DNA of 64,000 nucleotides from Gammaproteobacteria bacterium (lineage in GTDB: Bacteria; Pseudomonadota; Gammaproteobacteria; Pseudomonadales; UBA5518). Shown here one piece after another: positions 10,352 to 19,260 of the stretch. The notes below the pieces were generated by a model. It was given only the letters and a program-made list of their open reading frames with translations. It did not search any database and was not told the origin of the DNA. The translations under genes were made by a program, and so were the position numbers. Positions within the stretch are counted from its first letter, which is position 1, and each line of letters starts with the position of its first letter. Where the stretch lies: positions 124,001 to 188,000 of the forward strand of contig JADIYI010000006.1 of the NCBI GenBank assembly GCA_016705365.1, written 5' to 3'.

Positions 10352-12051
10352 GCGATGTTCCTTGTGCATGGCTCTCGCGTGTATTCGCGCCAGGCGAGCA
10401 ATCCGTTACGCATCCAGCGCGAAAACCAATGCGCAAGCTGGCTGCCGAGCTCATCCTCCGGCAGCTCCAGTTCTGCCTGCAGCTCATCCAGTGCCGCACC
10501 GACCGGTGTGCCATCAAACAATTTTTCCAGCAGCAGATATTCATTTTCTCCGAGCGCCATGCGCCAAACGACATCTTCGTGCCGGAACACCGCGACGAAG
10601 GTCCTTTCGGGTGTCGGCGGCGGCGGGAATTGGCCCTCCTGCACCGCGAGAAAGTAATCGTTGACCGGGAAATCGAAAGCAAGCAGGCGCAATGCGGTGC
10701 GTGGCCGGAGAACGCATTGCAGCAGGTCATCAGGCGTCATTCCTTCGAGATGCGCCGGCTCCAGGGCTATCGTCTCCTGCGGATCGAGCAACTGCGAGAC
10801 GGATTTTTCAAGCGTTGCAAGCTCGCACGCGAATGGATCTCCTGAGGAATGGCGGGCAAGATATCCTGGCAAATGCGCCGCATATCTGCCGATATTGAAA
10901 TGTGCCGACTCCACGCTGTTGACAAAATCCGTGATCAGACCCTCGAATGCATCGTCACCGAGGAAATGCTTCAGCACGGGATAATCGTCCACCGTTGCCT
11001 CATGGAGCCGATAGCGGTAGGCGTTCACATAGACCGCCAGCTGCTCGGCAGGCGCGAATTGTTTCTTCGCGTGAATCCAGGTATCCGGTTTGCTGTCAAT
11101 TTTCGCACCGACCAGAATGGCTTCCTGCATGCGCAACTGCGATTCGTCGAGTGGCTCTGCAATACCGTTCACGCGGCGCGCCCGCGCGCCGGCAAGCTCG
11201 GGCAATGGCGCGTAGTGCGGGGCGTCGGCCGCGGCGGCCTTCGCCTTGTCCAGTTCGGCGTAAAGCACATCCCATTGCGGCACGTTGTCATCCCACTCAA
11301 CCATGGTGTTGATGGTGCGCCCCGCCGTATGGATGACGTACTTGTATAGCGCCCAGACTTCATCGACCACATGATCGTCATGGGTATCGATGATGTGCGT
11401 GCCGTAGTTACGGTGTCCGGAAAGATGAATTTGCGCGACCTTGTCCAGCGGCAATGCATCGATATAGGCTTTCGCATCCAGGCGGTGGTTGTAGCACGTG
11501 ACATAGACGTTATTTACGTCCAGCAACAAATGACAGCCGGACTCCCGAGCCATGGCGGCAATGAACTCCGCTTCGGGAATGGTCGAGTGCTTGAATTCGA
11601 GGTATGTCGAGGGATTTTCCAGGGCAATCGGGCGCCCCAGATAATCCTGTACCTGCTTGATGCGTGCGACGATATGCCGCAGCGCTTCTTCCGTGTAGGG
11701 AACCGGCAGCAAATCGTGCAGATTCCTGTGGGCCACTCCGGTCCAGCAGAGATGGTCGGAAATCCAGGCGGGGCTGGCAAAATCGATCAACCCTTTGAGC
11801 TTGCGCAAGTATTCGGAATCAAGCGGATCGACCGTGCCGATTGACAGCGCGACGCCGTGCATCGCAATCGGGTAGTGATCGCGGATGCGGGCAAGATTGC
11901 GCTTTGCCCTGCCGTCGGTATCCATGAAGTTTTCCGAAATGATCTCGAACCAGTCGACTTGCGGCGTGTGCGCAAGAATATGCGCGTAATGCGGTATCCG
12001 CAGGCCCAGACCAAAGCCCAGATCGGGAAACGGCGAAAGAGTGTCAGGCAT
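10348..12051 (-). CDS. Fused BufB-BufC bufferin maturation protein (DUF692 + DUF2063/HvfC)
   Basis: A 567-residue protein in one uninterrupted frame. Residues ~1-280 are a DUF692 (MbnB-like) multinuclear iron oxygenase. Candidate metal ligands are visible in MHGVALSIG, ALENPSTYLEF, LLLDVNNVYV, QIHLSGH, HIIDTHDDHVVDE and NTMVEWDD. Residues ~290-567 are a DUF2063/HvfC partner, with EQLAVYVNAYRYRLHEATVD and a C-terminal domain. In known bufferin systems these are two genes; together they modify cysteines of the precursor peptide. I choose the ATG at 12051 because the DUF692 domain starts there; upstream open codons only run through the bufA region. It is located between BufA and DoxX. Confidence 0.87.
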   Translation of the reverse strand: MPDTLSPFPDLGFGLGLRIPHYAHILAHTPQVDWFEIISENFMDTDGRAKRNLARIRDHYPIAMHGVALSIGTVDPLDSEYLRKLKGLIDFASPAWISDHLCWTGVAHRNLHDLLPVPYTEEALRHIVARIKQVQDYLGRPIALENPSTYLEFKHSTIPEAEFIAAMARESGCHLLLDVNNVYVTCYNHRLDAKAYIDALPLDKVAQIHLSGHRNYGTHIIDTHDDHVVDEVWALYKYVIHTAGRTINTMVEWDDNVPQWDVLYAELDKAKAAAADAPHYAPLPELAGARARRVNGIAEPLDESQLRMQEAILVGAKIDSKPDTWIHAKKQFAPAEQLAVYVNAYRYRLHEATVDDYPVLKHFLGDDAFEGLITDFVNSVESAHFNIGRYAAHLPGYLARHSSGDPFACELATLEKSVSQLLDPQETIALEPAHLEGMTPDDLLQCVLRPRTALRLLAFDFPVNDYFLAVQEGQFPPPPTPERTFVAVFRHEDVVWRMALGENEYLLLEKLFDGTPVGAALDELQAELELPEDELGSQLAHWFSRWMRNGLLAWREYTREPCTRNIA

Positions 12052-12103
12052 GTGCGAAACTCGAGAAAGGGGGGCGTCATGCCCCCCTGTTACCATCAAC
12101 AGC

Positions 12104-12352
12104 CTACTCGGCGGGCTTGCTGCCATCGGTTGCGCACGAACCGTGACCTTTGCATTCATTCTTGCCGTCAGCGCCCTGACCTTTGCACGCATTCTTGCCT
12201 TTGCACGCGTGCTTTTCCATTTGCTGTTGTATCGAGCCGGATTTTTCCATGCTATCGCCGGAGCCTGCGGCCTGTGCGATGCCGGCGCCCATGACGCCAA
12301 CGCCGAGAAGGCCGGCAAGTGCGGCGGCAGCAAGTTTTTTCGAGTTAGCCAT
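12104..12352 (-). CDS. bufA: Bufferin-type precursor peptide (BufA, probably BufA2-like)
   Basis: An 82-residue protein with a Sec signal (MANSKKLAAAALAGLLGVG to AQA). The short mature part carries four cysteines in HACKGKNACKGQG and ECKGHGSC. This CKG-repeat pattern matches periplasmic metallophore peptides matured by DUF692/DUF2063 enzymes, which sequester copper. The ATG at 12352 has AAAGGA upstream. The gene stands directly in front of the fused BufB-BufC gene (52-base gap). It is preceded by a convincing ECF-type promoter at 12448-12476. The subtype name is from memory of the family, so less certain than the role. Confidence 0.82.
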   Translation of the reverse strand: MANSKKLAAAALAGLLGVGVMGAGIAQAAGSGDSMEKSGSIQQQMEKHACKGKNACKGQGADGKNECKGHGSCATDGSKPAE

Positions 12353-12447
12353 AGTAGTGTCCTTTGAAAAAATGAGGTTGATCGTGGTTTCTGCGCATCG
12401 CGGCTTCCTGCGCATCGGGAAGCGCCGGAAGTCATCGACACATGCCT

Positions 12448-12476
12448 TATTCGCTGGCGCGACGGGGAAAGTTACA
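12448..12476 (-). promoter_or_regulatory. Putative ECF (SigF-type) promoter of the bufferin operon
   Basis: On the minus strand, TGTAAC (12476-12471) and CGAATA (12453-12448) are separated by exactly 17 bases, about 95 bases upstream of the bufA start. This resembles the promoter pattern described for SigF-like sigma factors paired with NrsF. The cognate sigma gene lies immediately upstream. Not tested; inferred from pattern and context. Confidence 0.6.
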
Positions 12477-12526
12477 GGGCTTCGTGGAAATACGGGAAAT
12501 CGATGGAGATTGCGGTAGTGCCGCTC

Positions 12527-13174
12527 CTACCATTTCAGCAGCTGCTTGCCGACGACTGCACCAAGGGCAGCAAAGAGCAGCGTGGGCAGGTAATGCCAGG
12601 CGGCCAGATGCAGCATGGAATCATTGGCTTCGGCCAGGCGGAGCGTCAGGCAACCTATGCTGCCGGCGGCAAGCAAGGCAAAGGCACCGGCCTGGTATTG
12701 CCGCACACTCGCGCCCTTGCGCAGCAGAATGAAAATCAGTGCCGAAGGAATCATGGCAACCGCGGCGATACACAGCGCGCATTCCGTGGCCGCTTCGCTC
12801 GTCGCCGGCATGACCATGCGCACATCCGGCAGCATGAACATCTGCCGCACGATGAGGAGCGAGAGCAAAAAGCATACTGCGTGAGGCAGAAGCAGGAATC
12901 TGGGCTTCTGAAAGGCATCCGGGTACATGGCAAGCACGCTGGCCACTGCACTGGCGAGCAACAAAGCCACGAGCAATGCCGCTTCAGCGGCAAAGGCAGG
13001 ACGTTCGAACTGCACCACAAGGTCCGGGCGCAAGCCCAGAATGAATTGGATGCCGACGGCATAAATGACAAGCACCGCAACAAGTCGCACTCCCCAGTAG
13101 CCGGGCGACAGAGGCCTGGTCGGAGTAATGGCCTCGCTGCTCAAACGGGCGATGAGTTCTTTCGTATCCGTCAT
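12527..13174 (-). CDS. nrsF: NrsF-family anti-sigma factor (DUF1109)
   Basis: A 215-residue inner-membrane protein with about six membrane helices starting after a short cytoplasmic N-terminus (MTDTKELIARLSSEA). It includes the conserved pair of cysteines in ATECALCIAA. NrsF proteins hold the cognate ECF sigma factor inactive and release it under metal or oxidative stress, with the cysteines needed for sensing. It follows the sigma gene; the overlap would be ATGA if a one-base error in the sigma gene is corrected. It precedes the bufferin genes, so it probably controls them. Confidence 0.82.
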   Translation of the reverse strand: MTDTKELIARLSSEAITPTRPLSPGYWGVRLVAVLVIYAVGIQFILGLRPDLVVQFERPAFAAEAALLVALLLASAVASVLAMYPDAFQKPRFLLLPHAVCFLLSLLIVRQMFMLPDVRMVMPATSEAATECALCIAAVAMIPSALIFILLRKGASVRQYQAGAFALLAAGSIGCLTLRLAEANDSMLHLAAWHYLPTLLFAALGAVVGKQLLKW

Positions 13175-13712
13175 GACGAAAATTTTCCCTGATTTTCTTC
13201 AGTGCCCGATGTGCCGCCACTTTCACGGCGGATTCGTTCATGTTCATTTGCACGCCAACTTCCCTGGCGGTGAAACGCTCCACGTGCATCAGGGTCAAAA
13301 TCCGCCTCTGGCTTTCCGGCACGTCTTTCAGCAGTTCATCTATGGATTCGCCGTCCGCACCTGATTGGGTTACATCGGGCAGGATTTCTTCCAGCCCCTG
13401 TATATCAATGGTCTTGTCGCGCCGCTGCGTGTAGTGCTTGCGCAAATGGTCGGCAATGCGAAATTTCGCAATCGAGGTCAGCCAGGGCATAACGGGGCGC
13501 TGTCCGTCGTAGGTGTGCCGGACTTTGTGGATGGAGATCAATATCTCCTGCACCACATCATCCACGTCGCAGGCGGCACATTTCGGTGCTGCCATGCGCC
13601 GGAGAATCGGGGTAATGCGGTGCAGAAACCGCGCATACGCGCGTTGATCCTGCGCCAGCCCGGCGCGGAACAGGGTCTCCAATTCCACATGTTCATCGAC
13701 GTCTGTTATCAC
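13171..13712 (-). CDS. ECF RNA polymerase sigma factor (SigF-like), probable 3' frameshift
   Basis: Sigma-70 region 2 is visible (CDVDDVVQEILISIHKVRHTY, then PVMPWLTSIAKFRIADHLRK). Region 4 is also visible (DVPESQRRILTLMHVERFTA, MNMNESAVKVAAHRALKKIR). As written the frame runs on to 12984, deep into nrsF. Adding one T to the TTTT run at about 13180 ends the protein as ENFSS with a TGA overlapping the NrsF ATG, which gives the normal length of about 180 residues. I choose the GTG at 13712; the start is uncertain. Together with NrsF it should drive the bufferin operon. Confidence 0.8.
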
Positions 13713-13964
13713 GAGGTGCTCTGCCTGGGATTGCCAGGAAAGAAGCTGACACGGGTGCCAGATTGGCAGGGTGTCGGTTCCGCTCGTCTTTCCTTTGCAT
13801 TCGTACCGCGTTTGATGCGAGGAACAAAGCATATCATGTAGCCGTTTTGGCGAACGCCTGCATATCGCGAGTCGCTTCGCTGCCGCGCTGCGCGAGTTGG
13901 GGCCGGCGAACTTTTTGTATTGAGACGGCGATGCTGCAGCCCGCGTTCAATTCACTCCCGGCCC

Positions 13965-15752
13965 CTACACCCTGATATCACCGGCGCGCAGGCGCTGGTA
14001 CGTCGCGGCGTCGAGCACGCGGTAACGGCCGGCGGTCTCGTCGCGGAAGTAGAGGGTCGAGGCGATGACGCCGGGGTCGAAGCCCTGGCGCTGCAGCTCG
14101 ACCTTGCGCACCTTGAAAGTGCCTGTCATCTCGACCTGTTCGATCACGCGCAGAAACACCGGGCGCGCGTAGACCGGCAATCCCCCGACATGCCGGTAGA
14201 AATCCTCTCCCGCGATATCCACCTCGCCCGCCAGTTCGAGCGCCGCCATGCCGGCGCGCCCTTCCATTCCCGGCACTTCGACGCCATAAACGACGGCCAG
14301 GCCGACGCCCGGGTAGCGCGCCAGCACCTCCTCGACTTCCTGCGTCGAGACGTTCTCGCCTTTCCAGCGGAACGAATCGCCGATGCGGTCCACGAAGTAG
14401 AAATATCCCTCGCTGTCGCGCTTGAGCAGGTCGCCGCTGCGGAACCACGAGTCGCCGTGCTCGCGCACATCGGGCACGATCTTGGCGCGCGTCGCCGCGG
14501 CCGAGGTGTAGCCTTCGAAGTGAACCAGCTCGGAGCGCTTGCCGCCCGCGATCCGGCCCAGCAGTTCCCCCGACTCGCCGCTCGCGCACTCCACGCAGAG
14601 ACCGCGCGCATCGCGCACGTGGGCGTCCTTCTCGACGTCGTAGCGCACCAGCGCCGCCTTGATACCGGGCATCAGGCGCCCGATGGAGCCCGGCCGCCCG
14701 CGCAGGTTGACGAGGGTCACGTTGGACTCGGTGGCGCCGTAGAACTCGACCATGCGCGGCACGTTGAATCGACTCGTGAACGCCTTCCAGATATCGGGAC
14801 GCAGGCCGTTGCCGACCGCATAGCGGATGCGATGGCGGGTGTCGTATTTCCCGGGCGGCTGCGCCAGCAGGTAACGGCACATCTCGCCGATGTACTGGAA
14901 GCTCGTGGCGCCGGACTCCGCGATGTCCTGCCAGAACTGGCTGGCGCTGAAACCGCGCCGCAACACCAGCCGCGCACCGGTGAGCAGCACCGCGTTCACG
15001 CAGATCACGCCACCCACCGTGTGGTAGAGCGGCAAGGCGCAATAGAGCGCATCGCGGGCACCGAAACCCGACAGCAGATGGTAACTGCCCCCCGCGAGAA
15101 AGCGCGCATGGCTGAAGCGCGCGGCCTTCGGCAGGCCTGTGGTTCCGGAGGTGTAGATGTAGAACAGCGGGTCACCGGACTGGAGCCCGGCGCGCAGCGA
15201 GGCCGGCGGGTTTTGCGTCGAACAGCCGGTCAGCTCGCGATCCAGGCTGGCGAGGCCATCATCCGGCACGCTCGCCCCGTCGCGGCAGCTCAGGTACGCG
15301 GGCAGCGCCCGCACCGGCTCCGAGGCGAGCGCGCGATACGCCGCCAGGCACTCGTCGCCGATCACGATCGCACGACAGGCGGCCGACTCGATCACGTGCG
15401 CGAGCGATTGGCCGCCGAGGTGCGTGTTGATCAGCGCGGTGGTGACACCCACCTTGGCCAACCCGGCCCAGATGCTCAGGTACTGCGGGCGGTTCTCCAT
15501 CATCAGCGCGACCACATCGCCCTTGCCGAGGCCACGCCCGATGGCCCAGTGCGCCACGCGGTTGGCCTCGCGGTTGAATTCGGCGAAGGTGGTATTGCGG
15601 CCCTCGAACTCCACGAACACGCGATCGGCGAAGCGCCGGACGCTTTTTTCGACCAGGTCGGCAGACGTGTAGGTCTTCCCGGGCCGCGCTTTCAGCATGG
15701 CGGGCAGCCAGCGGAGCGTGCGCCAGAAAAGCTTCAGATCATCCGTATGCAT
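13965..15752 (-). CDS. Long-/very-long-chain acyl-CoA synthetase (FATP-like, AMP-binding)
   Basis: A 595-residue member of the adenylate-forming superfamily. The AMP-binding P-loop-like motif is YIYTSGTTGLPKAARFSHAR. The A5-type motif is EFYGATESN. The C-terminal domain carries SGDLLKRDSEGYFYFVDRIG and SFRWKGENVSTQEVEEVL. It activates a carboxylic acid to acyl-CoA; the overall spacing resembles fatty-acid transport protein-type synthetases (FadD6/FATP). The ATG at 15752 fits family starts (HTDDLKLFWRTLRWLPAML). The gene stands alone on the minus strand between the sigma factor and the reductase. The exact substrate is unknown. Confidence 0.85.
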   Translation of the reverse strand: MHTDDLKLFWRTLRWLPAMLKARPGKTYTSADLVEKSVRRFADRVFVEFEGRNTTFAEFNREANRVAHWAIGRGLGKGDVVALMMENRPQYLSIWAGLAKVGVTTALINTHLGGQSLAHVIESAACRAIVIGDECLAAYRALASEPVRALPAYLSCRDGASVPDDGLASLDRELTGCSTQNPPASLRAGLQSGDPLFYIYTSGTTGLPKAARFSHARFLAGGSYHLLSGFGARDALYCALPLYHTVGGVICVNAVLLTGARLVLRRGFSASQFWQDIAESGATSFQYIGEMCRYLLAQPPGKYDTRHRIRYAVGNGLRPDIWKAFTSRFNVPRMVEFYGATESNVTLVNLRGRPGSIGRLMPGIKAALVRYDVEKDAHVRDARGLCVECASGESGELLGRIAGGKRSELVHFEGYTSAAATRAKIVPDVREHGDSWFRSGDLLKRDSEGYFYFVDRIGDSFRWKGENVSTQEVEEVLARYPGVGLAVVYGVEVPGMEGRAGMAALELAGEVDIAGEDFYRHVGGLPVYARPVFLRVIEQVEMTGTFKVRKVELQRQGFDPGVIASTLYFRDETAGRYRVLDAATYQRLRAGDIRV

Positions 15753-15863
15753 AATGCGTAGATCCCAACGGGCCGCAGCACCCGACATTCGTTGCGGGAC
15801 TCCGGCGTCTGGCTGACTGCTCCCGGAAATCTGGATCATTGGCGGTATCAGCGCAGCACTTTT

Positions 15864-16967
15864 TCAAGACAGGGATGGAAAATCAATATATCCAGCGTCT
15901 CCGGCACCACCGTAAAAGCGACTCGACCGGCCGGAGGATTCAGCGCCGTCCCGGCCTGCAGGCGCTGGGCGAGATCCGGCGTTGAAATATACTCGCCCAA
16001 AGCTGACGGCATCGGCATAGCCACTCTCGATCGCCGCTATCGCGCTGTCCCTGTGGTACGCGCCGTTTGCCACGTAGGCCCCTGTATAGGCACTACGGAT
16101 TGCTCTGACACCGCTCTCGGATTCAGCGGTATTGTCATTCTGACTGACCGCCACGGAGACCAGGTTGCGCTCGATCATGTCGAGGAAGGCGATGTTGCGT
16201 TTGCCCAGTTGACTTGCCAGGCAGGAAAACAAGCTGACGGGATCGCTGTCATGGCAGTCCCAGGTAACCACCATCGGTGAAATGCGAATGGCGGTACGAC
16301 CGCCCCCGATTTCCGCAATGACGGCATCGACAACCTCCAATACGAATCGACATCGATTGGCTATCGAACCGCCGTAGTGATCGTCACGCTGATTGGTGCC
16401 GTCGCGCAGGAACTGGTCCAGCAGATAACCGCTGCCCGCGTGTATCTCGACGCCGTCGAAACCCGCCTCCAGTGCATTGCGAGCGCCCTGCCGGAACTGA
16501 TTGATGAGCCCTGGAATCTCATCCAGTCTCAATGCCCGCGGCGCAGTGGTTCTCTCAAAACCGTTGGCGGTAAACGTATTTATATCGCCATGCACATCCG
16601 AGGCGGAAACAGGGGCCTCGTTGTTTGGCTGCATGCTCGCATGCGCGACGCGTCCCGAGTGCCAGAGCTGGCACATGATTCGCCCGCCCCTTTCATGCAC
16701 CGCGTCGGTGACGCGTCTCCATCCCGCTATCTGAGCCGCGTTATATATGCCGGGAGTGGCCAGAGTACCGTCACCCTGTTGCGAAACCGTCGTGGCTTCC
16801 GTGATGATCAGTCCGGCACCTGCCCGCTGGGCATAATAGATCTCGGTGGACTTGTCGGGTATGCGACCCGGAACCCTGGCGCGCGTCATGGGCGCCATCA
16901 GAATCCTGTTTTTCATTTCAATTTCGCCGAGTTTCATTGGCGAAAACAGTACTGCTCCATTCATCAT
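15864..16967 (-). CDS. NADH:flavin oxidoreductase, old yellow enzyme family (two local frameshifts)
   Basis: An FMN-dependent ene-reductase of about 367 residues. MKLGEIEMKNRILMAPMTR is the N-terminal barrel strand. EIHAGSGYLLDQFLRDGTNQ and RDDHYGGSIANRCRF are hallmark OYE segments. Near the end the frame leaves and re-enters: an extra base at about 15975 and a missing T at about 15903. Correction gives FNPDLAQRLQAGTALNPPAG, then FYGGAGDAGYIDFP, the expected NemA-like C-terminus. The frame stays open only because the two errors compensate. Start chosen at 16967 with AAGG upstream. The substrate is unknown. Confidence 0.82.
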   Translation of the reverse strand: MMNGAVLFSPMKLGEIEMKNRILMAPMTRARVPGRIPDKSTEIYYAQRAGAGLIITEATTVSQQGDGTLATPGIYNAAQIAGWRRVTDAVHERGGRIMCQLWHSGRVAHASMQPNNEAPVSASDVHGDINTFTANGFERTTAPRALRLDEIPGLINQFRQGARNALEAGFDGVEIHAGSGYLLDQFLRDGTNQRDDHYGGSIANRCRFVLEVVDAVIAEIGGGRTAIRISPMVVTWDCHDSDPVSLFSCLASQLGKRNIAFLDMIERNLVSVAVSQNDNTAESESGVRAIRSAYTGAYVANGAYHRDSAIAAIESGYADAVSFGRVYFNAGSRPAPAGRDGAESSGRSSRFYGGAGDAGYIDFPSLS

Positions 16968-17136
16968 TCCAGCCCTTGGCAACCGTGAGCCCTAAACAAG
17001 TGACAACAAATCGTCTATCCACACCTGGATGCGTGATTTCCCTGTGCCGACAAGCGTTATTGTACATGGGCAACACCGGGCAAAACCGCTAGCATCGCAA
17101 TAGTCCCGTCAAGCAGCAGGATCAGCGCATCGCGTC

Positions 17137-19232
17137 ATGTCCGAGCAGATCGTCATCACCGAGAAGAGCAGCCAGGCAAAGGATGTGCGCGCCGCGGTCG
17201 GTTCGCGTTATGGCCTTGTTCTTGCGGCCGAGGGACATCTGCTCGAGCTGCTGGAACCCGAGGATGTGGTACCCGCGTGGAAGCGCTGGTCGGCGGTGCT
17301 GCTGCGCCCGGAGGGCCTTTTATGGAACGCGCCCCGCGAAAGGTGGCAACAAGGCCGCGAAGCTCAAGGCGATCCGCGAGGCACTGAAGAGTGCCAGCCG
17401 CGTCTGGCTGGCGACGGACTGTGATCGCGAGGGCCAGCTGATCGGCCAGGAGATTCTCGAGCATTGCCGTTACCGTGGGCAGGTGATGCGCGTGATGTTC
17501 ACGGCACAGGATACCCAGACCATCCGCGATGCATTCTCCGGCGCCAGGCCCAATAGCGAATACGCGCGTCTCTATGCTGCCGCGGTTGCCCGCCGCCAGG
17601 CCGACCAGATCTACAACCTCTCGCTGACCCGCACCGCGACGGTGATCCTCGGCAAGGGTGCGCGTGGCGTGATCGGCGTCGGACGGGTCAAGACCCGACC
17701 CTGGCGATCGTGTGCCGGCGCGAACTCGAGATCCGCAATTTCGTGCCCACGGGATTTTTCGAGATCGTCGCGAACGCGCGGGTCGCGGGCGGCGAGTTCC
17801 GCATGCGCCACGCACCCGCGGAGCGCATCGTGCAGCGCGACATGGCCGAACGCGTGCTCGCCGCGGCCAGCGGCTTCGAGGGACCGCTGACGGTCCAGGT
17901 AGAGGACAAGCGCCAGAGCCCACCAAGGCTGCACGATCTACCCTCGTTGCAGAAATATTGCGCGGGACGCTTCGGGTGGGGTGCTGCGCGGACACTCGAG
18001 GTGGCACAGGCACTCTATGACGGCGCAGGAAAAAAGATCATCACCTATCCACGCGCCGAAGTGCGCTACTTGCCCGAAAACCTGCAGGCCGATGTGCCGC
18101 GCATGGTGGCCGGATTGCAGGCCGGGCAGGCATTTGCGGGGATACCGGTACCTACCCCACCGGTCATTCGCAGGGGCGCGGGCGGCAGCTTCAACGACAA
18201 GGGGCTCGAGGGCGCAAGCCACCATGCCGTGATCCCCAACGTCAACACGATCGAGTCACTGCGCGAGGTGTGGCCACGGCTTTCGCCGGATGAGCGCAAG
18301 CTGTTCGATGTGATCGCCCGCGCCTACCTTGCGTCCCTGATGCCCGATTTTCGCTACCGCCAGACCAGTGTGTCGCTGGACGTGCAGGGTTTTGCGTTTC
18401 GCGCGAGCGGGCGCCAGCCGATCGATCCGGGTTGGCGCGCTGCATTTCCCGATTGGCAGCCCGCGGAAGAAAAGGGCGACGAGGCGCAGATGCTGCCCGC
18501 GCTGCGCAACGGCGAAGCTGCCGCGCTGCACGACCCGGCCATCGAGGACAAACAGACCCGCCCTCCTCCGCGCTACAACGAGGGTACGCTGATCGAGGCG
18601 ATGCAGAATGCCTGGCGCTTCGTCGAGGACAAGCTGCTGCGCGATCGTCTGAAGGAAGCCCGCGGAATCGGCACACCGGCAACACGCGCCGAGATTATCG
18701 GCGGGCTCAAAAGCAGGGATTCCTGGCGACCCAGGGCAAACATATCGTGCCCACCGGGAGCGGGCTGAAGTTGTTCGAGGTGCTGCGCGGGGCCGACGCC
18801 GCGCTGGTCGATCCCGGTGTCACGGCGCGGCTCGAGTGCCTGCTGGATGATGTGGTGGTCGGCAAACAGGAGATGATCGCGGCGATCGATGCGGTATGCG
18901 AGGTGGCGCAGCGCATCATCGGTCGGCTCGAGAGCAGTCCCCCTTCGATCGCGATTCCGCTCGAACCCGACTCACCCAGGCGCGCACGAAAAAAAGCCGG
19001 GGCGAGCGAGGCGAGCGATTCAAGGAAGGCTTTCAAACCGCGCAAATCACGCACCGCAAAAGCGCGCGCCGGTTCTTCCGCCCCCTCCTCCACGCAGACC
19101 AACACACCGCTGCGCATACCCTACGGAAACAAGGAACTCGCGCAGCAACTGGGCGCGCGCTACGGTGCGCAAGGCTGGTATGCGCCGCCGGGCGTTGCGC
19201 TGGATGCGTTCAGGGAACGGGGATGGGTCTGA
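17137..19232 (+). CDS. DNA topoisomerase III-like protein with C-terminal DUF5710, three frameshifts
   Basis: Type IA topoisomerase of about 697 residues, split over four frame segments. TOPRIM residues are present (AAEGHLLELLEPED and the metal site ATDCDREGQLIGQEIL). The active-site tyrosine lies in KKIITYPRAEVRYLP, where the usual Thr-Asp after Arg is replaced. Frameshifts sit at a TTTT run (17318-17321, one T extra), a CCC run (17694-17696, one C short) and an AAAA run (18709-18712, one A short); each correction restores family sequence. The C-terminus (IPYGNKELAQQLGARYGAQ) is a DUF5710 domain instead of zinc ribbons. It relaxes and decatenates DNA; the unusual tail suggests a mobile-element-type variant. 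Confidence 0.83.
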
Positions 19233-19260
19233 TGCGCCGAGGTGTCATTGACACCCGATT

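Noticed and set aside
12052..12441. Extension of the BufB-BufC frame by 130 codons upstream
   Set aside because: The extension runs antisense-free but out of frame through the bufA gene and its promoter. Its residues resemble no domain, and the DUF692 fold begins at the ATG at 12051.
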